Part shown: piece after piece, positions 27,577 to 36,345 of the stretch | Layout: each line of letters opens with the position of its first letter | Position numbering within the stretch: position 1 is the first letter of the stretch | Source of the DNA: Senegalimassilia anaerobia JC110 | GTDB lineage: Bacteria; Actinomycetota; Coriobacteriia; Coriobacteriales; Eggerthellaceae | Length of the DNA stretch: 54,261 nt | NCBI RefSeq assembly: GCF_000236865.1 | Contig: NZ_HE611016.1 | Location: forward strand, 1-54,261 | Direction: 5' to 3' | Program-made: the position numbers and the translations under genes | Notes under the pieces: model-generated | What the model saw: only the letters and a program-made list of their open reading frames with translations | What the model was told of the DNA's origin: nothing | Databases searched by the model: none

Positions 27577-29313
27577 GTGGGAAGCAAGTTTGAGAACATA
27601 CGCGAAGTTCGCAGGACCGATGCCGACGGATCGTGCGCAGCCGAAAGGGCGGCAGCGTGCGCGGCGCTGCGTCAGGCGTTCGGCGGCTGCACGCTTGCGT
27701 TTTTCGGCCTTGCGGTGGTGCGTATCTGGATTCAGTGCAACCTGTACGGCAATTACGTGCTGTCTGATGCCGGGCTGGTCAGCGTCGTCATCAACTTCGT
27801 GCGCATCGCGTTCACCGTTTTGCTGGTGGCGTTCGCCCTGCGCGGTTTGCTGGGGCGTCGATTCGCGAAGGCGCTCGAGTGGTTCTCCGTTACGGCCATG
27901 ACGTTGGGCAGCGTGCTGTTCTTCTTGAACGGGACGCTTGCTTCCGATGCGGTGCTGTACGCGGCGTGCACGTGCGCGGGGCTGGGCATCGTGTGGGGTG
28001 GCGGTATGTGGATGGCGTTCTACCTGCGTTTGCGTCCGCGAACGGCATTGCTATGCGCATTGGGGTCGCTGGCGCTGGGGTCGTTGGGCGGTTTCGTCAT
28101 GGGCGCTTTGCCGCGCTCGACGTGCTATCTGGTAGGCGTGTTCCTTCCGACCGTTTCGTATGTGTGCTTCGGGCGGTCGATGCGCGTGGCCGACGAGCGC
28201 GGATGGTCGCAGGCTCCGGGCGGCGTCTCGTCGTCGCGCGAGTGTCCCGAGTTTGCGATCGTCTCGAAGGCGTATGGGGCGGAATCGCGCGTCGATTTCT
28301 TGCGTTTGTTGGCCGGATTGGCATTGTTCATGCTGGTCATGGGCGTGTCGCGAGGTTTTCCGTTTGGTGAATCGATCGCATTGCCGCTGGGGATGCAGTT
28401 GTTGCACCAAGGTGGCGTGGTCGTGCTGTGCGGGGTGTGGGCGTGGGCTGCGCTGTGCCGCGGCCGTGCTGTTTCGTCGGCGACGCTGTGGCGCTTCGAA
28501 GTGGTTGCGGCATCGGCGGGCGTGGTGTTGATGGCCACGCTGGAATGGTGGGGGCTTGCCGGCGGTGCGGCGCTCGTGTCCATCGCCAACACCATGACGC
28601 TCGGCATTTTGTGGGTCATCTGCTATGACATCGCGCGCCATTCTCCGTGGAACCCGTATGCGGTGCTCGGTGTGTGCTGGGCGGTGTTTCTGCTCGCGCG
28701 TGAAGTCGGGCGCTGGGGCATCCTGGTTTTCGCGCCGCAAAGCTCGGTGATGACGCTGTTGGCCGCATTGATGGTGTGCGTGCTGTCCATTTCCATCGCG
28801 GTGCTGCTCGGTGACAACGTTCCGCGCTCTCGAGCGTTGCTGACGGGCTTTCCCGGCGAGGAAGCAGGCGAAGGCGGGGCAGCTAGCGAAGGCGAGGCGA
28901 GGCCTGCGGGTTGTGCCGCGACGGGTAGCGCCGCTGGTCGCACGGGCGTTGCGGCTGCCGGCGGCGAAGGCGATGCCATCGAGCTGCCGATTGCCGAGCG
29001 TTGCGAAGCGCGGGCGGAAGGCGATGGCAGGTCGGGCCTTGTGGGCGATGGTGCTGAGTCGGAGCGGAATCGCGAGGCGGTCTTGCATGCGGCAGACGAC
29101 GGGAGCGTCGTGCGGTTGATTGCGGGATTTGGGCTGACGCGCCGTGAGGCCGAGGTGGCTCTTATGCTTGCAGAGGGCAAAAGCAAAGTCGCGATTGCGG
29201 AGCTGCTGGTGCTTTCCGAGAACACCGTGCGCAGCTATGCGAAAAACGCTTACATGAAAATGGACGTGCACAGCAAACGGGAGCTTCAGCAAACCATTCG
29301 CGAAATGCGCTAG
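27577..29313 (+). CDS. LuxR-family regulator with multi-span membrane N-terminus
   Basis: The 578-residue product combines about 400 residues of hydrophobic helices (roughly 10-12 spans, starting near residue 33 with CTLAFFGLAVVRIW) with a low-complexity Gly/Glu/Ala linker (about 420-500). A C-terminal LuxR-type helix-turn-helix reads GLTRREAEVALMLAEGKS and LVLSENTVRSYAKNAYMKM. Such membrane LuxR proteins are numerous in Eggerthellaceae and often sit beside respiratory flavoprotein genes, as here. It probably senses a small molecule in the membrane and controls the adjacent reductase pair; this is inferred from position. GTG 27577 has GGGAGAGGG upstream. Confidence 0.85.
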   Translation: MGSKFENIREVRRTDADGSCAAERAAACAALRQAFGGCTLAFFGLAVVRIWIQCNLYGNYVLSDAGLVSVVINFVRIAFTVLLVAFALRGLLGRRFAKALEWFSVTAMTLGSVLFFLNGTLASDAVLYAACTCAGLGIVWGGGMWMAFYLRLRPRTALLCALGSLALGSLGGFVMGALPRSTCYLVGVFLPTVSYVCFGRSMRVADERGWSQAPGGVSSSRECPEFAIVSKAYGAESRVDFLRLLAGLALFMLVMGVSRGFPFGESIALPLGMQLLHQGGVVVLCGVWAWAALCRGRAVSSATLWRFEVVAASAGVVLMATLEWWGLAGGAALVSIANTMTLGILWVICYDIARHSPWNPYAVLGVCWAVFLLAREVGRWGILVFAPQSSVMTLLAALMVCVLSISIAVLLGDNVPRSRALLTGFPGEEAGEGGAASEGEARPAGCAATGSAAGRTGVAAAGGEGDAIELPIAERCEARAEGDGRSGLVGDGAESERNREAVLHAADDGSVVRLIAGFGLTRREAEVALMLAEGKSKVAIAELLVLSENTVRSYAKNAYMKMDVHSKRELQQTIREMR

Positions 29314-29363
29314 CATAGCGCGGGCGCGACACAGAGTGCTTTTTTCACTTTCCTCACCGCTAC

Positions 29364-29461
29364 TTGCTTCAATCAGCGAACAGGTGTACGATGTTTTTGC
29401 CGTGATGTTGCTGTGGGGCGGGCAACCCTTGTGGTAACTTGCGGTAGACACACCACAAGGG
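29364..29461 (+). promoter_or_regulatory. Promoter and leader inverted repeat of the topoisomerase genes
   Basis: TTGCTT (29364-29369), 17 bases and TACGAT (29387-29392) form a likely promoter. Downstream, CCCTTGTGGT (29426-29435) and ACCACAAGGG (29452-29461) are perfect 10-bp arms with a 16-base spacer. They end 24 bases before the start codon and may be an operator or a leader hairpin. Confidence 0.5.
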
Positions 29462-29485
29462 GAATACGAGAAGCGAAAGAACGGT

Positions 29486-31483
29486 ATGGCAAAAAGCACG
29501 GTCAATTACGGCAACGACAGCATCCGCCAGTTGAAGGACGAGGAACGCGTACGTCTTCGCCCGGCGGTCATATTCGGCTCCGACGGCCTGGATGGCTGCG
29601 CTCATGCCGCGTTCGAGATCCTGTCGAACTCGGTCGACGAGGCGCGTCAGGGCTACGGCAATCTGATCACCCTCACCGCCTTCGCCGACGGCTCCATTCA
29701 GGTGGAGGACAACGGCCGCGGTTGCCCGCTTGACTGGAACCCCACCGAGAAGCGCTTCAACTGGGAGCTGGTGTTCTGCGAGCTGTACGCGGGCGGCAAA
29801 TACGACAACAACCAAGGCGGCGACTACGACTTCTCGCTGGGCACCAACGGCTTGGGCTCGTGCGCCACGCAGTACGCCTCCGAGTACATGGACGTCACCG
29901 TATGGCGTGACGGCAACAAGTATCAGCTGCACTTCAAGAAGGGCAAGGTCGTCGGCGCCAAGAAGAAGGCCCTGCAGGTCGAGCCCACCGACGAGACGCG
30001 CACCGGCACCACCATCAAATGGCGTCCCGACCTGGAGGTCTTCACCGCCATCGATATCCCCGACGACTGGTATCGCGAAACCATGCGCCGCCAGGCGGTG
30101 GTCAACGCCAACGTCACGTTCCGCCTTCGCATCGAGGGGCAGGACGGCGTCTTCTCCGAAGAGGAGTTCTGCTACCCCAAGGGCATCGAGGACTACGTGA
30201 TGGAGAAGGTGGGCCACGACTACCTGACCGAGCCCTTCTTCATCCAGGCAGACCGCCGCGGCCGCGACCGCGATGACCTGCCCGACTACAACGTGAAGAT
30301 CACCGCGTGCCTGTGCTTCTCGCGCACGTTCCAGATGCAGGAGTACTACCACAACTCGTCGTGGCTGGAAAACGGCGGCTCGCCGGAGAAGGCCGCGCGC
30401 AGCGCCCTGACCAGCGCAATCGATGCCTATATCAAGCAGCAGGGCAAATACAACAAGAATGAAAGCGCCATTAAATGGCAGGATGTTCAGGACTGCCTGG
30501 TGCTCGTGACCAACTGCTTCTCCACGCAGACGTCCTACGAGAATCAGACGAAGAAGGCCATCAACAACCGCTTCATCCAGCAGGCTATGACGGCGTTCTT
30601 CAAAGAGCGCTTGGGTACGTACCTGATCGAGAACAAAGAGTCCGCCGACAAGATCATGGAGCAGGTGCTCATCAACAAGCGCTCCCGCGAGAACGCGGAG
30701 AAGACGCGCCAGAGCATCAAGACCAACCTGCAGCAGAAGACCGACATGGCCAACCGCGTGCAGAAGTTCATCGACTGCCGCTCCAAGGACAAGGGCCGCC
30801 GCGAGGTCTACATCGTAGAGGGCGACTCGGCAGCAGGCGCCATCCGCACGTCGCGCGATGCCGAGTTCCAGGGCGTCATGCCGGTGCGCGGCAAGATCCT
30901 CAACTGCCTGAAGGAGGATTACCCGCGCATCTTCAAGTCCGAGATCATCATGGACCTGCTGCGCGTGCTTGGCTGCGGCGTGGAGGTTAACGACCGCCGC
31001 ATGAAGAACCTTGGCACCTTCGACCTGGATAACCTGAACTGGAGCAAGGTCATCATCTGCACCGATGCCGACGTCGACGGCTACCATATCCGCACGCTCA
31101 TCCTGGCCATGCTCTATCGCCTGGTGCCCACGCTCATCCGCGAGGGATTCGTCTACATCGCCGAATCGCCGCTGTACGAGATCAACTGCAAGGAGAAGAC
31201 CTACTTCGCCTACACCGATCTTGAGAAGAACAACATCCTGAAGGAAATCGACGGGCAGAAGTGCTCCATCAACCGCTCTAAGGGTCTTGGTGAGAACGAT
31301 CCCGACATGATGTGGCTCACCACCATGAACCCCGAGACGCGCCGCCTGATCAAGGTGGAGCCCGAGGACATCGAGCGCATGGAAACCATGTTCAACCTGC
31401 TGCTGGGCAACGACGACGAGGGCCGTAAACGCCACATCGCCGAGCATGGCAGGGAATACCTCGACCAGCTTGACCTGCAATAA
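29486..31483 (+). CDS. Type IIA DNA topoisomerase, subunit B (second GyrB/ParE-like)
   Basis: This is the ATPase subunit of a type IIA topoisomerase, 665 residues. The GHKL ATP site is recognisable (EILSNSVDEA, VEDNGRGCP) but diverged: the usual RPGMYIG reads RPAVIFG, and the ATP-lid GGLHGVG reads LGTNGLGS. The toprim domain is intact, with E445 in VEGDSAAG and the metal site DADVDG. The C-terminus keeps RSKGLGE. Such divergence from housekeeping GyrB suggests an additional, lineage-specific topoisomerase rather than the sole gyrase. It is followed after 83 bases by the A subunit, so the two form one enzyme. It could relax, decatenate or supercoil DNA; sequence alone does not decide. Confidence 0.85.
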   Translation: MAKSTVNYGNDSIRQLKDEERVRLRPAVIFGSDGLDGCAHAAFEILSNSVDEARQGYGNLITLTAFADGSIQVEDNGRGCPLDWNPTEKRFNWELVFCELYAGGKYDNNQGGDYDFSLGTNGLGSCATQYASEYMDVTVWRDGNKYQLHFKKGKVVGAKKKALQVEPTDETRTGTTIKWRPDLEVFTAIDIPDDWYRETMRRQAVVNANVTFRLRIEGQDGVFSEEEFCYPKGIEDYVMEKVGHDYLTEPFFIQADRRGRDRDDLPDYNVKITACLCFSRTFQMQEYYHNSSWLENGGSPEKAARSALTSAIDAYIKQQGKYNKNESAIKWQDVQDCLVLVTNCFSTQTSYENQTKKAINNRFIQQAMTAFFKERLGTYLIENKESADKIMEQVLINKRSRENAEKTRQSIKTNLQQKTDMANRVQKFIDCRSKDKGRREVYIVEGDSAAGAIRTSRDAEFQGVMPVRGKILNCLKEDYPRIFKSEIIMDLLRVLGCGVEVNDRRMKNLGTFDLDNLNWSKVIICTDADVDGYHIRTLILAMLYRLVPTLIREGFVYIAESPLYEINCKEKTYFAYTDLEKNNILKEIDGQKCSINRSKGLGENDPDMMWLTTMNPETRRLIKVEPEDIERMETMFNLLLGNDDEGRKRHIAEHGREYLDQLDLQ

Positions 31484-31566
31484 GGTGCCTTTCGCAAGGC
31501 TGTTGAAGATCTAAACCGGCGGCCGCCCGCAAGACGGCGCCCGCCCATTCGCATCAAGGGGAGACC

Positions 31567-33810
31567 GTGGCAAGAAAGACCAAAGCACAACCGAAGAAGA
31601 AGCATGTGGACAACCCCAACGTGATCGGCCTGCACTCCGAGGTTTTGGAGCAGCCCATCACGCAAACCCTCGAAGTGAACTACATGCCCTACGCCATGAG
31701 CACCAACGTGTCCCGCGCGTTCCCGGAGATCGACGGGTTCAAGCCGTCGCACCGCAAGCTTCTGTACACCATGTACAAGATGGGCTTGCTCAACGGCGCG
31801 CGCCAGAAGAGCGCCAACATCGTCGGCCAGACCATGAAGCTCAACCCCCACGGCGATTCGGCCATCTACGAAACCATGGTGCGCCTTGCCACGGGCAACG
31901 AAGCTTTGCTCACGCCCTTCGTGGAATCCAAGGGCAACTTCGGTAAGTACTACTCCGGTGACCTGAGCTACGCCGCCTCGCGTTACACTGAGGCGAAGCT
32001 TTCCCCCATTTGCGCCGAGATCTTCAAGGACATCGACAAGGACCCGGTCGACTTCATGGACAGCTACGACGGCGCCATGAAGGAGCCGCGCCTGCTGCCC
32101 ACCACGTTCCCCAACATCTTGGTGTCGGCGAACAAGGGCATCGGCGTTGCCATGGCCTCCGACATTTGCGGCTTCAACTTGAACGAAGTGTGCGAAGCCA
32201 CCATGCACTTCCTTGAGGACCCTGACTGCGACCTGCAGAAATACATGCCTGCGCCCGACTTCTCTACCGGCGGCGAGATCATCTACCGCCGCGAGGAGAT
32301 GGATCGCATCTACAACACGGGCCTGGGCAGCTTCCAGATTCGCTCGCGTTGGCGCTACCTGCCCGACGAGCGCATCATCGAGGTGTATGAGATTCCCTAC
32401 ACCACGAAAACCGACATCATCATCGAGCGCATCGTCAAGCTGGCGAAAGAGGGGAAGGTGCGCGAGATCGCCGACATCCGCGATGAGACCGACCTTTCCG
32501 GCCTGCGCATCGCCATCGACCTGAAGCGCGGCGTCGACCCCGAGCTGCTCATGGCGAAGCTGTTCCGCTCCACCACGCTGCAGGATTCGTTCTCGTGCAA
32601 CTTCAACGTGTTGGTGGACGGGTATCCGCGCGTTATGGGCGTGCGTCAGATCCTGCAGGAGTGGGTTGCGTGGCGCGTGGATTCCACGCGGCGTCGCATG
32701 AATTTCGACCTGGGGAAGAAGAGCGACCGACTGCACCTGCTGCACGGCCTTGAGGCTATTTTGCTGGACATCGACAAGGCCATCGCCATCATCCGCAACA
32801 CCAAGCTGGAAGCCGAGGTCGTGCCGAACCTGATGAAGGGCTTCGGCATCGACGAGGTGCAGGCTGAGTTCGTGGCCGAGTTGAAGCTGCGCAACATCAA
32901 CGAGGAGTACATCCTCAACCGCACGAAGGACATCGCGAAGCTGGAAGGCGATATCGCCGAGCTGAAGGAGGTCCTGGCCAGCGAGCAGAAGATCAAGCAG
33001 GTCATCAGCGACGAGCTTGCCGCGGTGAATAAGAAGCACGTGGCGCCGCGCAAAACGGGCCTGGTCGAGCCGGGCGACATCGTGGAAGTCAGCCTGGAGC
33101 CCGAGGTGGAGGAATATCCCGTCACCATGATGCTCTCGCGCGACGGCTACCTGAAGAAGATGACCGAGCGCGTGCTGCGCAAGGCCACCACGCTGAAGTA
33201 CAAGGACGGCGACGAGCCCTTCATCGAGTTCCCGTCGTCGAACACCCACGAGCTGCTGGTGTTCACCGATCAGCGCCAGGTGTACAAGTGCAAGGTGGCG
33301 CAGTTCGAAGACACCAAGTCGGCGCAGCTGGGCTCGTACCTGCCCACCGACCTGGGGATGGATCCCGACGAGAGCGTGATCTGGGTAATCGACCCCGAGG
33401 ACTACAAGGCCGACGTGTTGTTCGTATTCGAGAACGGCCGCGTGGCGCGCGTGGCCTTGGCGGGCTACGTAACGAAGACCAACCGCAAGCGCTTGAAGAA
33501 CGCCATCTACGGCGGCAGCAAGCTGTTGTTCGCAACTGTGCTGAAAGAGGACCGCGACCTGGCCTTGGTGTCAAGCGACCAGCGTTTGATCAACTTCAAC
33601 ACCTCGCTGCTGAAAACCAAGACCACCAACAGCACGCAAGGTGTTCTGGCATTCACTGCGAAGAACGGCCGCATTGTGACCATGGTGGGCACGGCCGAGG
33701 AGTTCCTGGGCGGTACCGCCAGCGTGGAGAAATTCCGCGCGGCAAGCCTGCCCTCCTCCGGCTCGCCCATGAAGGAAACGGACATGAAGAGCCTGTTCGA
33801 CTTGGAGTAG
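31567..33810 (+). CDS. Type IIA DNA topoisomerase, subunit A (second GyrA/ParC-like)
   Basis: This is the breakage-reunion subunit, 747 residues. The catalytic tyrosine is Y140 in AASRYTEAKL. The quinolone-region sequence PHGDSAIYETM has Ser and Glu at the positions linked to drug sensitivity. The basic N-terminus (ARKTKAQPKKKHV) is unusual. The coiled-coil region follows, then a reduced C-terminal beta-pinwheel (about residues 510-740); a canonical GyrA box (QRRGGRG) is not seen. Lack of a GyrA box argues against gyrase-type negative supercoiling and for a topoisomerase IV-like role. GTG 31567 has AAGGGGAG upstream. It pairs with the B subunit before it. Confidence 0.85.
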   Translation: MARKTKAQPKKKHVDNPNVIGLHSEVLEQPITQTLEVNYMPYAMSTNVSRAFPEIDGFKPSHRKLLYTMYKMGLLNGARQKSANIVGQTMKLNPHGDSAIYETMVRLATGNEALLTPFVESKGNFGKYYSGDLSYAASRYTEAKLSPICAEIFKDIDKDPVDFMDSYDGAMKEPRLLPTTFPNILVSANKGIGVAMASDICGFNLNEVCEATMHFLEDPDCDLQKYMPAPDFSTGGEIIYRREEMDRIYNTGLGSFQIRSRWRYLPDERIIEVYEIPYTTKTDIIIERIVKLAKEGKVREIADIRDETDLSGLRIAIDLKRGVDPELLMAKLFRSTTLQDSFSCNFNVLVDGYPRVMGVRQILQEWVAWRVDSTRRRMNFDLGKKSDRLHLLHGLEAILLDIDKAIAIIRNTKLEAEVVPNLMKGFGIDEVQAEFVAELKLRNINEEYILNRTKDIAKLEGDIAELKEVLASEQKIKQVISDELAAVNKKHVAPRKTGLVEPGDIVEVSLEPEVEEYPVTMMLSRDGYLKKMTERVLRKATTLKYKDGDEPFIEFPSSNTHELLVFTDQRQVYKCKVAQFEDTKSAQLGSYLPTDLGMDPDESVIWVIDPEDYKADVLFVFENGRVARVALAGYVTKTNRKRLKNAIYGGSKLLFATVLKEDRDLALVSSDQRLINFNTSLLKTKTTNSTQGVLAFTAKNGRIVTMVGTAEEFLGGTASVEKFRAASLPSSGSPMKETDMKSLFDLE

Positions 33811-33824
33811 CGTGCAGGCATGAG

Positions 33825-33866
33825 ACGGCCGGCGCGGGGCGATACGCTTCACGCCGGCCGTTTGAT
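33825..33866 (+). terminator. Terminator of the topoisomerase genes
   Basis: A 10-bp perfect stem (33825-33834 with 33852-33861) is followed by TTGATTTG. Confidence 0.7.
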
Positions 33867-34085
33867 TTGACTGCCGTTCTGTTTTATCCGTTGCCGTTTT
33901 GTCGCGCCTCGGTTTGCGGTCAGCGCTGTTGTTAGCTGCGAGCTAATGGGTCGGTGCAGATGTCTCGAGGGCCGATTCGGGCACTGCTGCCGAATCGGTT
34001 AGGAGGCTTGCGGGGCGCTTTCGTAAGGTTTGGCGTACTGAGAGCGGGCATGCTTGCAAGGTCTATGTAAGGCGGGTGCCTCATA
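33867..34085. other. Intergenic stretch before the toxin-antitoxin pair
   Basis: I see no gene here. The bases are less GC-rich than the topoisomerase genes. A small inverted repeat CCGATTCGGGCACTGCTGCCGAATCGG (arms at about 33972-33979 and 33990-33997) is present. Confidence 0.4.
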
Positions 34086-34132
34086 CTCAAGGTGATTCGA
34101 TACTTGAGACCTGAGCGAGGCGGTTCTATAAT
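34086..34132 (+). promoter_or_regulatory. Promoter and operator of the toxin-antitoxin pair
   Basis: TTGAGA (34104-34109), 17 bases and a perfect TATAAT (34127-34132) lie 22 bases before the first start codon. CTCAAG (34086-34091) and CTTGAG (34103-34108) are inverted arms with an 11-base spacer overlapping the -35 box. This is a plausible site for ribbon-helix-helix autoregulation. Confidence 0.6.
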
Positions 34133-34153
34133 GCAAGACAAAAGTAGTGCCTT

Positions 34154-34435
34154 ATGAACGAGGTATTCGTGCACGAGCATGCGCTCATGCACGGGCTGTC
34201 CGAGGAGCAGGTGCTGCACGCGTGGCGAAATGCCGTATCGGTTGCTCGACGCGGTTGTGAAAGCGGCGAGGTCGATTTCGTGGCCATTGGATTCGATCAG
34301 CATGGCAGGGCCATTGAGATGACGGGACGGATAAAATCGTTCGGTGTGCTGATATTCCATGCAAACACGCCGCCGACGACGCGTGCACTCAAGGAATTGG
34401 GGTTGGGAGGGGGCGATCATGGCTGTGGTCACTGA
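34154..34435 (+). CDS. Putative toxin of a toxin-antitoxin pair (BrnT-like)
   Basis: The 93-residue protein begins with HALMHGLSEEQVLHAWRNA, has a central strand block VDFVAIGFDQHGRAIEMTG, and ends with GVLIFHANTPPTTRALKELGL. This pattern recalls a family of small actinobacterial proteins encoded with CopG-like partners, similar in plan to BrnT RNase toxins. I make the link by pattern and context, not by a conserved catalytic set. The gene overlaps the next by 17 bases. No strong ribosome site precedes its ATG, so it may be poorly translated compared with the partner, as expected for a toxin. Confidence 0.55.
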   Translation: MNEVFVHEHALMHGLSEEQVLHAWRNAVSVARRGCESGEVDFVAIGFDQHGRAIEMTGRIKSFGVLIFHANTPPTTRALKELGLGGGDHGCGH

Positions 34436-34700
34436 TAAGGATCTGCGCTCTCGATTCTCGTTTTCGGAAAACGAGATAGCGCAGTTGCATGCAGACGCTG
34501 AAAAGTACGAAAGCGGCGAATGGCCGGAGGGCGAGACCGTGCTTATCGGTAGGCCGTGCGTGTACGGCGAACGTATGAAGTCCATAACGTATCGCGACAC
34601 CGAAGCGGAGGTTCGCCGCATGGACGAGCGTGCGAAAAGCCTGTCCATGAGCCGTTCCGACTACTTGCGCTATCTAGTGCGCAAAGACTTAGAAGGTTGA
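34419..34700 (+). CDS. Putative antitoxin, ribbon-helix-helix (CopG/Arc-like)
   Basis: The 93-residue protein ends with a ribbon-helix-helix pattern: MKSITYRDTEAEVRRMDE (strand and first helix) and SMSRSDYLRYLVRKDLEG (second helix). This suits DNA binding and autorepression. I chose ATG 34419 because GGAGGGG lies just upstream; the longer open frame from 34359 lies inside the preceding gene. Overlap with the putative toxin implies coupled translation. The palindrome over the -35 box is its likely binding site. The order toxin-then-antitoxin fits BrnT-BrnA type systems. Confidence 0.6.
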   Translation: MAVVTDKDLRSRFSFSENEIAQLHADAEKYESGEWPEGETVLIGRPCVYGERMKSITYRDTEAEVRRMDERAKSLSMSRSDYLRYLVRKDLEG

Positions 34701-34734
34701 TTCTGCTTGCGGGATCGTTGTTTTCTTGTTGTAG

Positions 34735-34848
34735 ATGCCGGCAATGGCTCCAGGCAAGCAGTGTCGCTGGATGCCCGTTGATGAGATGTTCGCAGATGCG
34801 CACATTCGCCAGGTTAATGGCGATGCGATAATCGCTGTGCGCGATTAG
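34735..34848 (+). other. Possible 37-codon small ORF or gene remnant
   Basis: An ATG frame of 37 codons ends with a protein-like segment (MPVDEMFADAHIRQVNGDA). No good ribosome site precedes it. It may be the 3' remnant of a lost gene between the antitoxin and sbcD. I do not recognise it and give low confidence. Confidence 0.2.
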
Positions 34849-34989
34849 TTGTTGACGCGACCGCGAAAATGCCGTTGCTGTCCCGTGCATAGTACAGCTA
34901 TTGGAAATCCTTGTGGGACGATGGTACATGGTCTGAGCTGTGCGCGGAGCAGGCCCTGTGATGCGGCTTTCAACGAAAGGGGTTGCGTG

Positions 34990-36345
34990 ATGAAGGTGCT
35001 GCATGTTTCCGATTTGCATATCGGGAAGCGCGTTAACGGCATGTCGATGCTGGACGATCAGCGCTATATTTTGCGGCAGATACTGGATACTGCGGAGAAG
35101 CACCAGGTCAGCGTGCTGCTGATTGCCGGCGACATCTACGACAAGGCATCGCCGAGCGCCGAGGCGGTCACCGTGTTCGACGCGTTTTTGACCGATGCGG
35201 TGGCGGCGGGTTTGCGCGTGCTGGCCATCCCCGGCAACCATGATTCCGCCGAGCGCATCGCCTATGCGCAGGGGCTGCTGGAGAAGCAGGGCGTTTGCCT
35301 GCCTCCGGTGTATGCGGGCGAAGTCGAGCGGGTTGAGCTTGAGGATGAGCACGGGCCGGTGGAGTTCTGGCTGCTGCCGTTTTTGAAGCCCGGCGACGTG
35401 CGCAGGTTCTTCCCCGATGAGGAAATCGGCGACGACTATTCGGCCGCGTTGCGTGCGGTGCTGAGCGCGTGCGATATCGACCAGGGGAAACGCAACGTTG
35501 TGCTGTCGCACCAGCTGGTGACGGCGTACGGCACGGCGCCCGATCGCGCCGACGACGAGATCAAGCTGGGCGGCATGGATAACGTGGACGTGTCGGTGTA
35601 CAACGCGTTCGACTACGTGGCGCTCGGGCATGTGCACCGCTCGCAGCGCGTGGGGCGCGACACCGTGCGTTATTCGGGCTCGCCGCTGAAGTATTCGTTT
35701 AGCGAAGCGCGGTATGGCAAGAGCGTGGCGCTGGTTGAGCTAGGGGAGAAGAAACCGGGCGATGACGTGGGCGAATGCGTATCGTTCGAGCTGATTCCGC
35801 TCGTGCCGCTGCATGACGTGCGCGAGGTTCGCGGCACGCTGGCGGATGTGCTGGCGATGGGTGCCGCAGCGGGCGGTTCGCTGGTGGATGCCGGAGTTTC
35901 GGCTGGCGGCGCCAACGATGGGAAGGCGGCGGATGACGCCAACGACGAGGCGGCGCTGGCCGATGGCGCCGGTGATGCGGCTGTGCAGGCTGACGATGTG
36001 TCCGCGCCGGCCGCCGCAGTGCGCGATGCCTCACAGGACTACCTACACATCACGCTTTCCGATGAGCATCCGCAGTTGGATGCTATGGCGAAGATCCACG
36101 AAGTGTTCCCCAACGCCATGATGCTGGACTATGACAATGTGACGGTGCTTGTCGACCGCCCGCAAACTCAGCTTACGGCGGACCCCGACAGCATGGACAC
36201 GTTGGAGATGTTCGGCGCCTTCTATGAAAGCCAGGTGGGCAATCCCCTGGATGATGAGCAGCAAGATTTCGCGCGCAAGCTGATCGCGAAGGTTGAGGAC
36301 TCGGCCGCAAAAGGCCCCGATGGGCAGGAAGAGGGTGCGCAATGA
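34990..36345 (+). CDS. sbcD: Nuclease SbcCD subunit D
   Basis: This is the Mre11-type nuclease subunit that, with SbcC, cuts hairpins and double-strand DNA ends. Phosphoesterase motifs are intact: SDLHIGK (D8, H10), GDIYDKA, GNHDSAER, LSHQLV and GHVHRSQ. At 451 residues it is longer than usual. An Ala/Gly/Asp-rich, probably disordered insert of about 60 residues (roughly 282-345) interrupts the C-terminal capping region. ATG 34990 has GAAAGGGG upstream. It overlaps sbcC by four bases (ATGA). Palindromes and hairpin repeats lie just beyond the operon, which are the kind of structure SbcCD attacks. Confidence 0.93.
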   Translation: MKVLHVSDLHIGKRVNGMSMLDDQRYILRQILDTAEKHQVSVLLIAGDIYDKASPSAEAVTVFDAFLTDAVAAGLRVLAIPGNHDSAERIAYAQGLLEKQGVCLPPVYAGEVERVELEDEHGPVEFWLLPFLKPGDVRRFFPDEEIGDDYSAALRAVLSACDIDQGKRNVVLSHQLVTAYGTAPDRADDEIKLGGMDNVDVSVYNAFDYVALGHVHRSQRVGRDTVRYSGSPLKYSFSEARYGKSVALVELGEKKPGDDVGECVSFELIPLVPLHDVREVRGTLADVLAMGAAAGGSLVDAGVSAGGANDGKAADDANDEAALADGAGDAAVQADDVSAPAAAVRDASQDYLHITLSDEHPQLDAMAKIHEVFPNAMMLDYDNVTVLVDRPQTQLTADPDSMDTLEMFGAFYESQVGNPLDDEQQDFARKLIAKVEDSAAKGPDGQEEGAQ

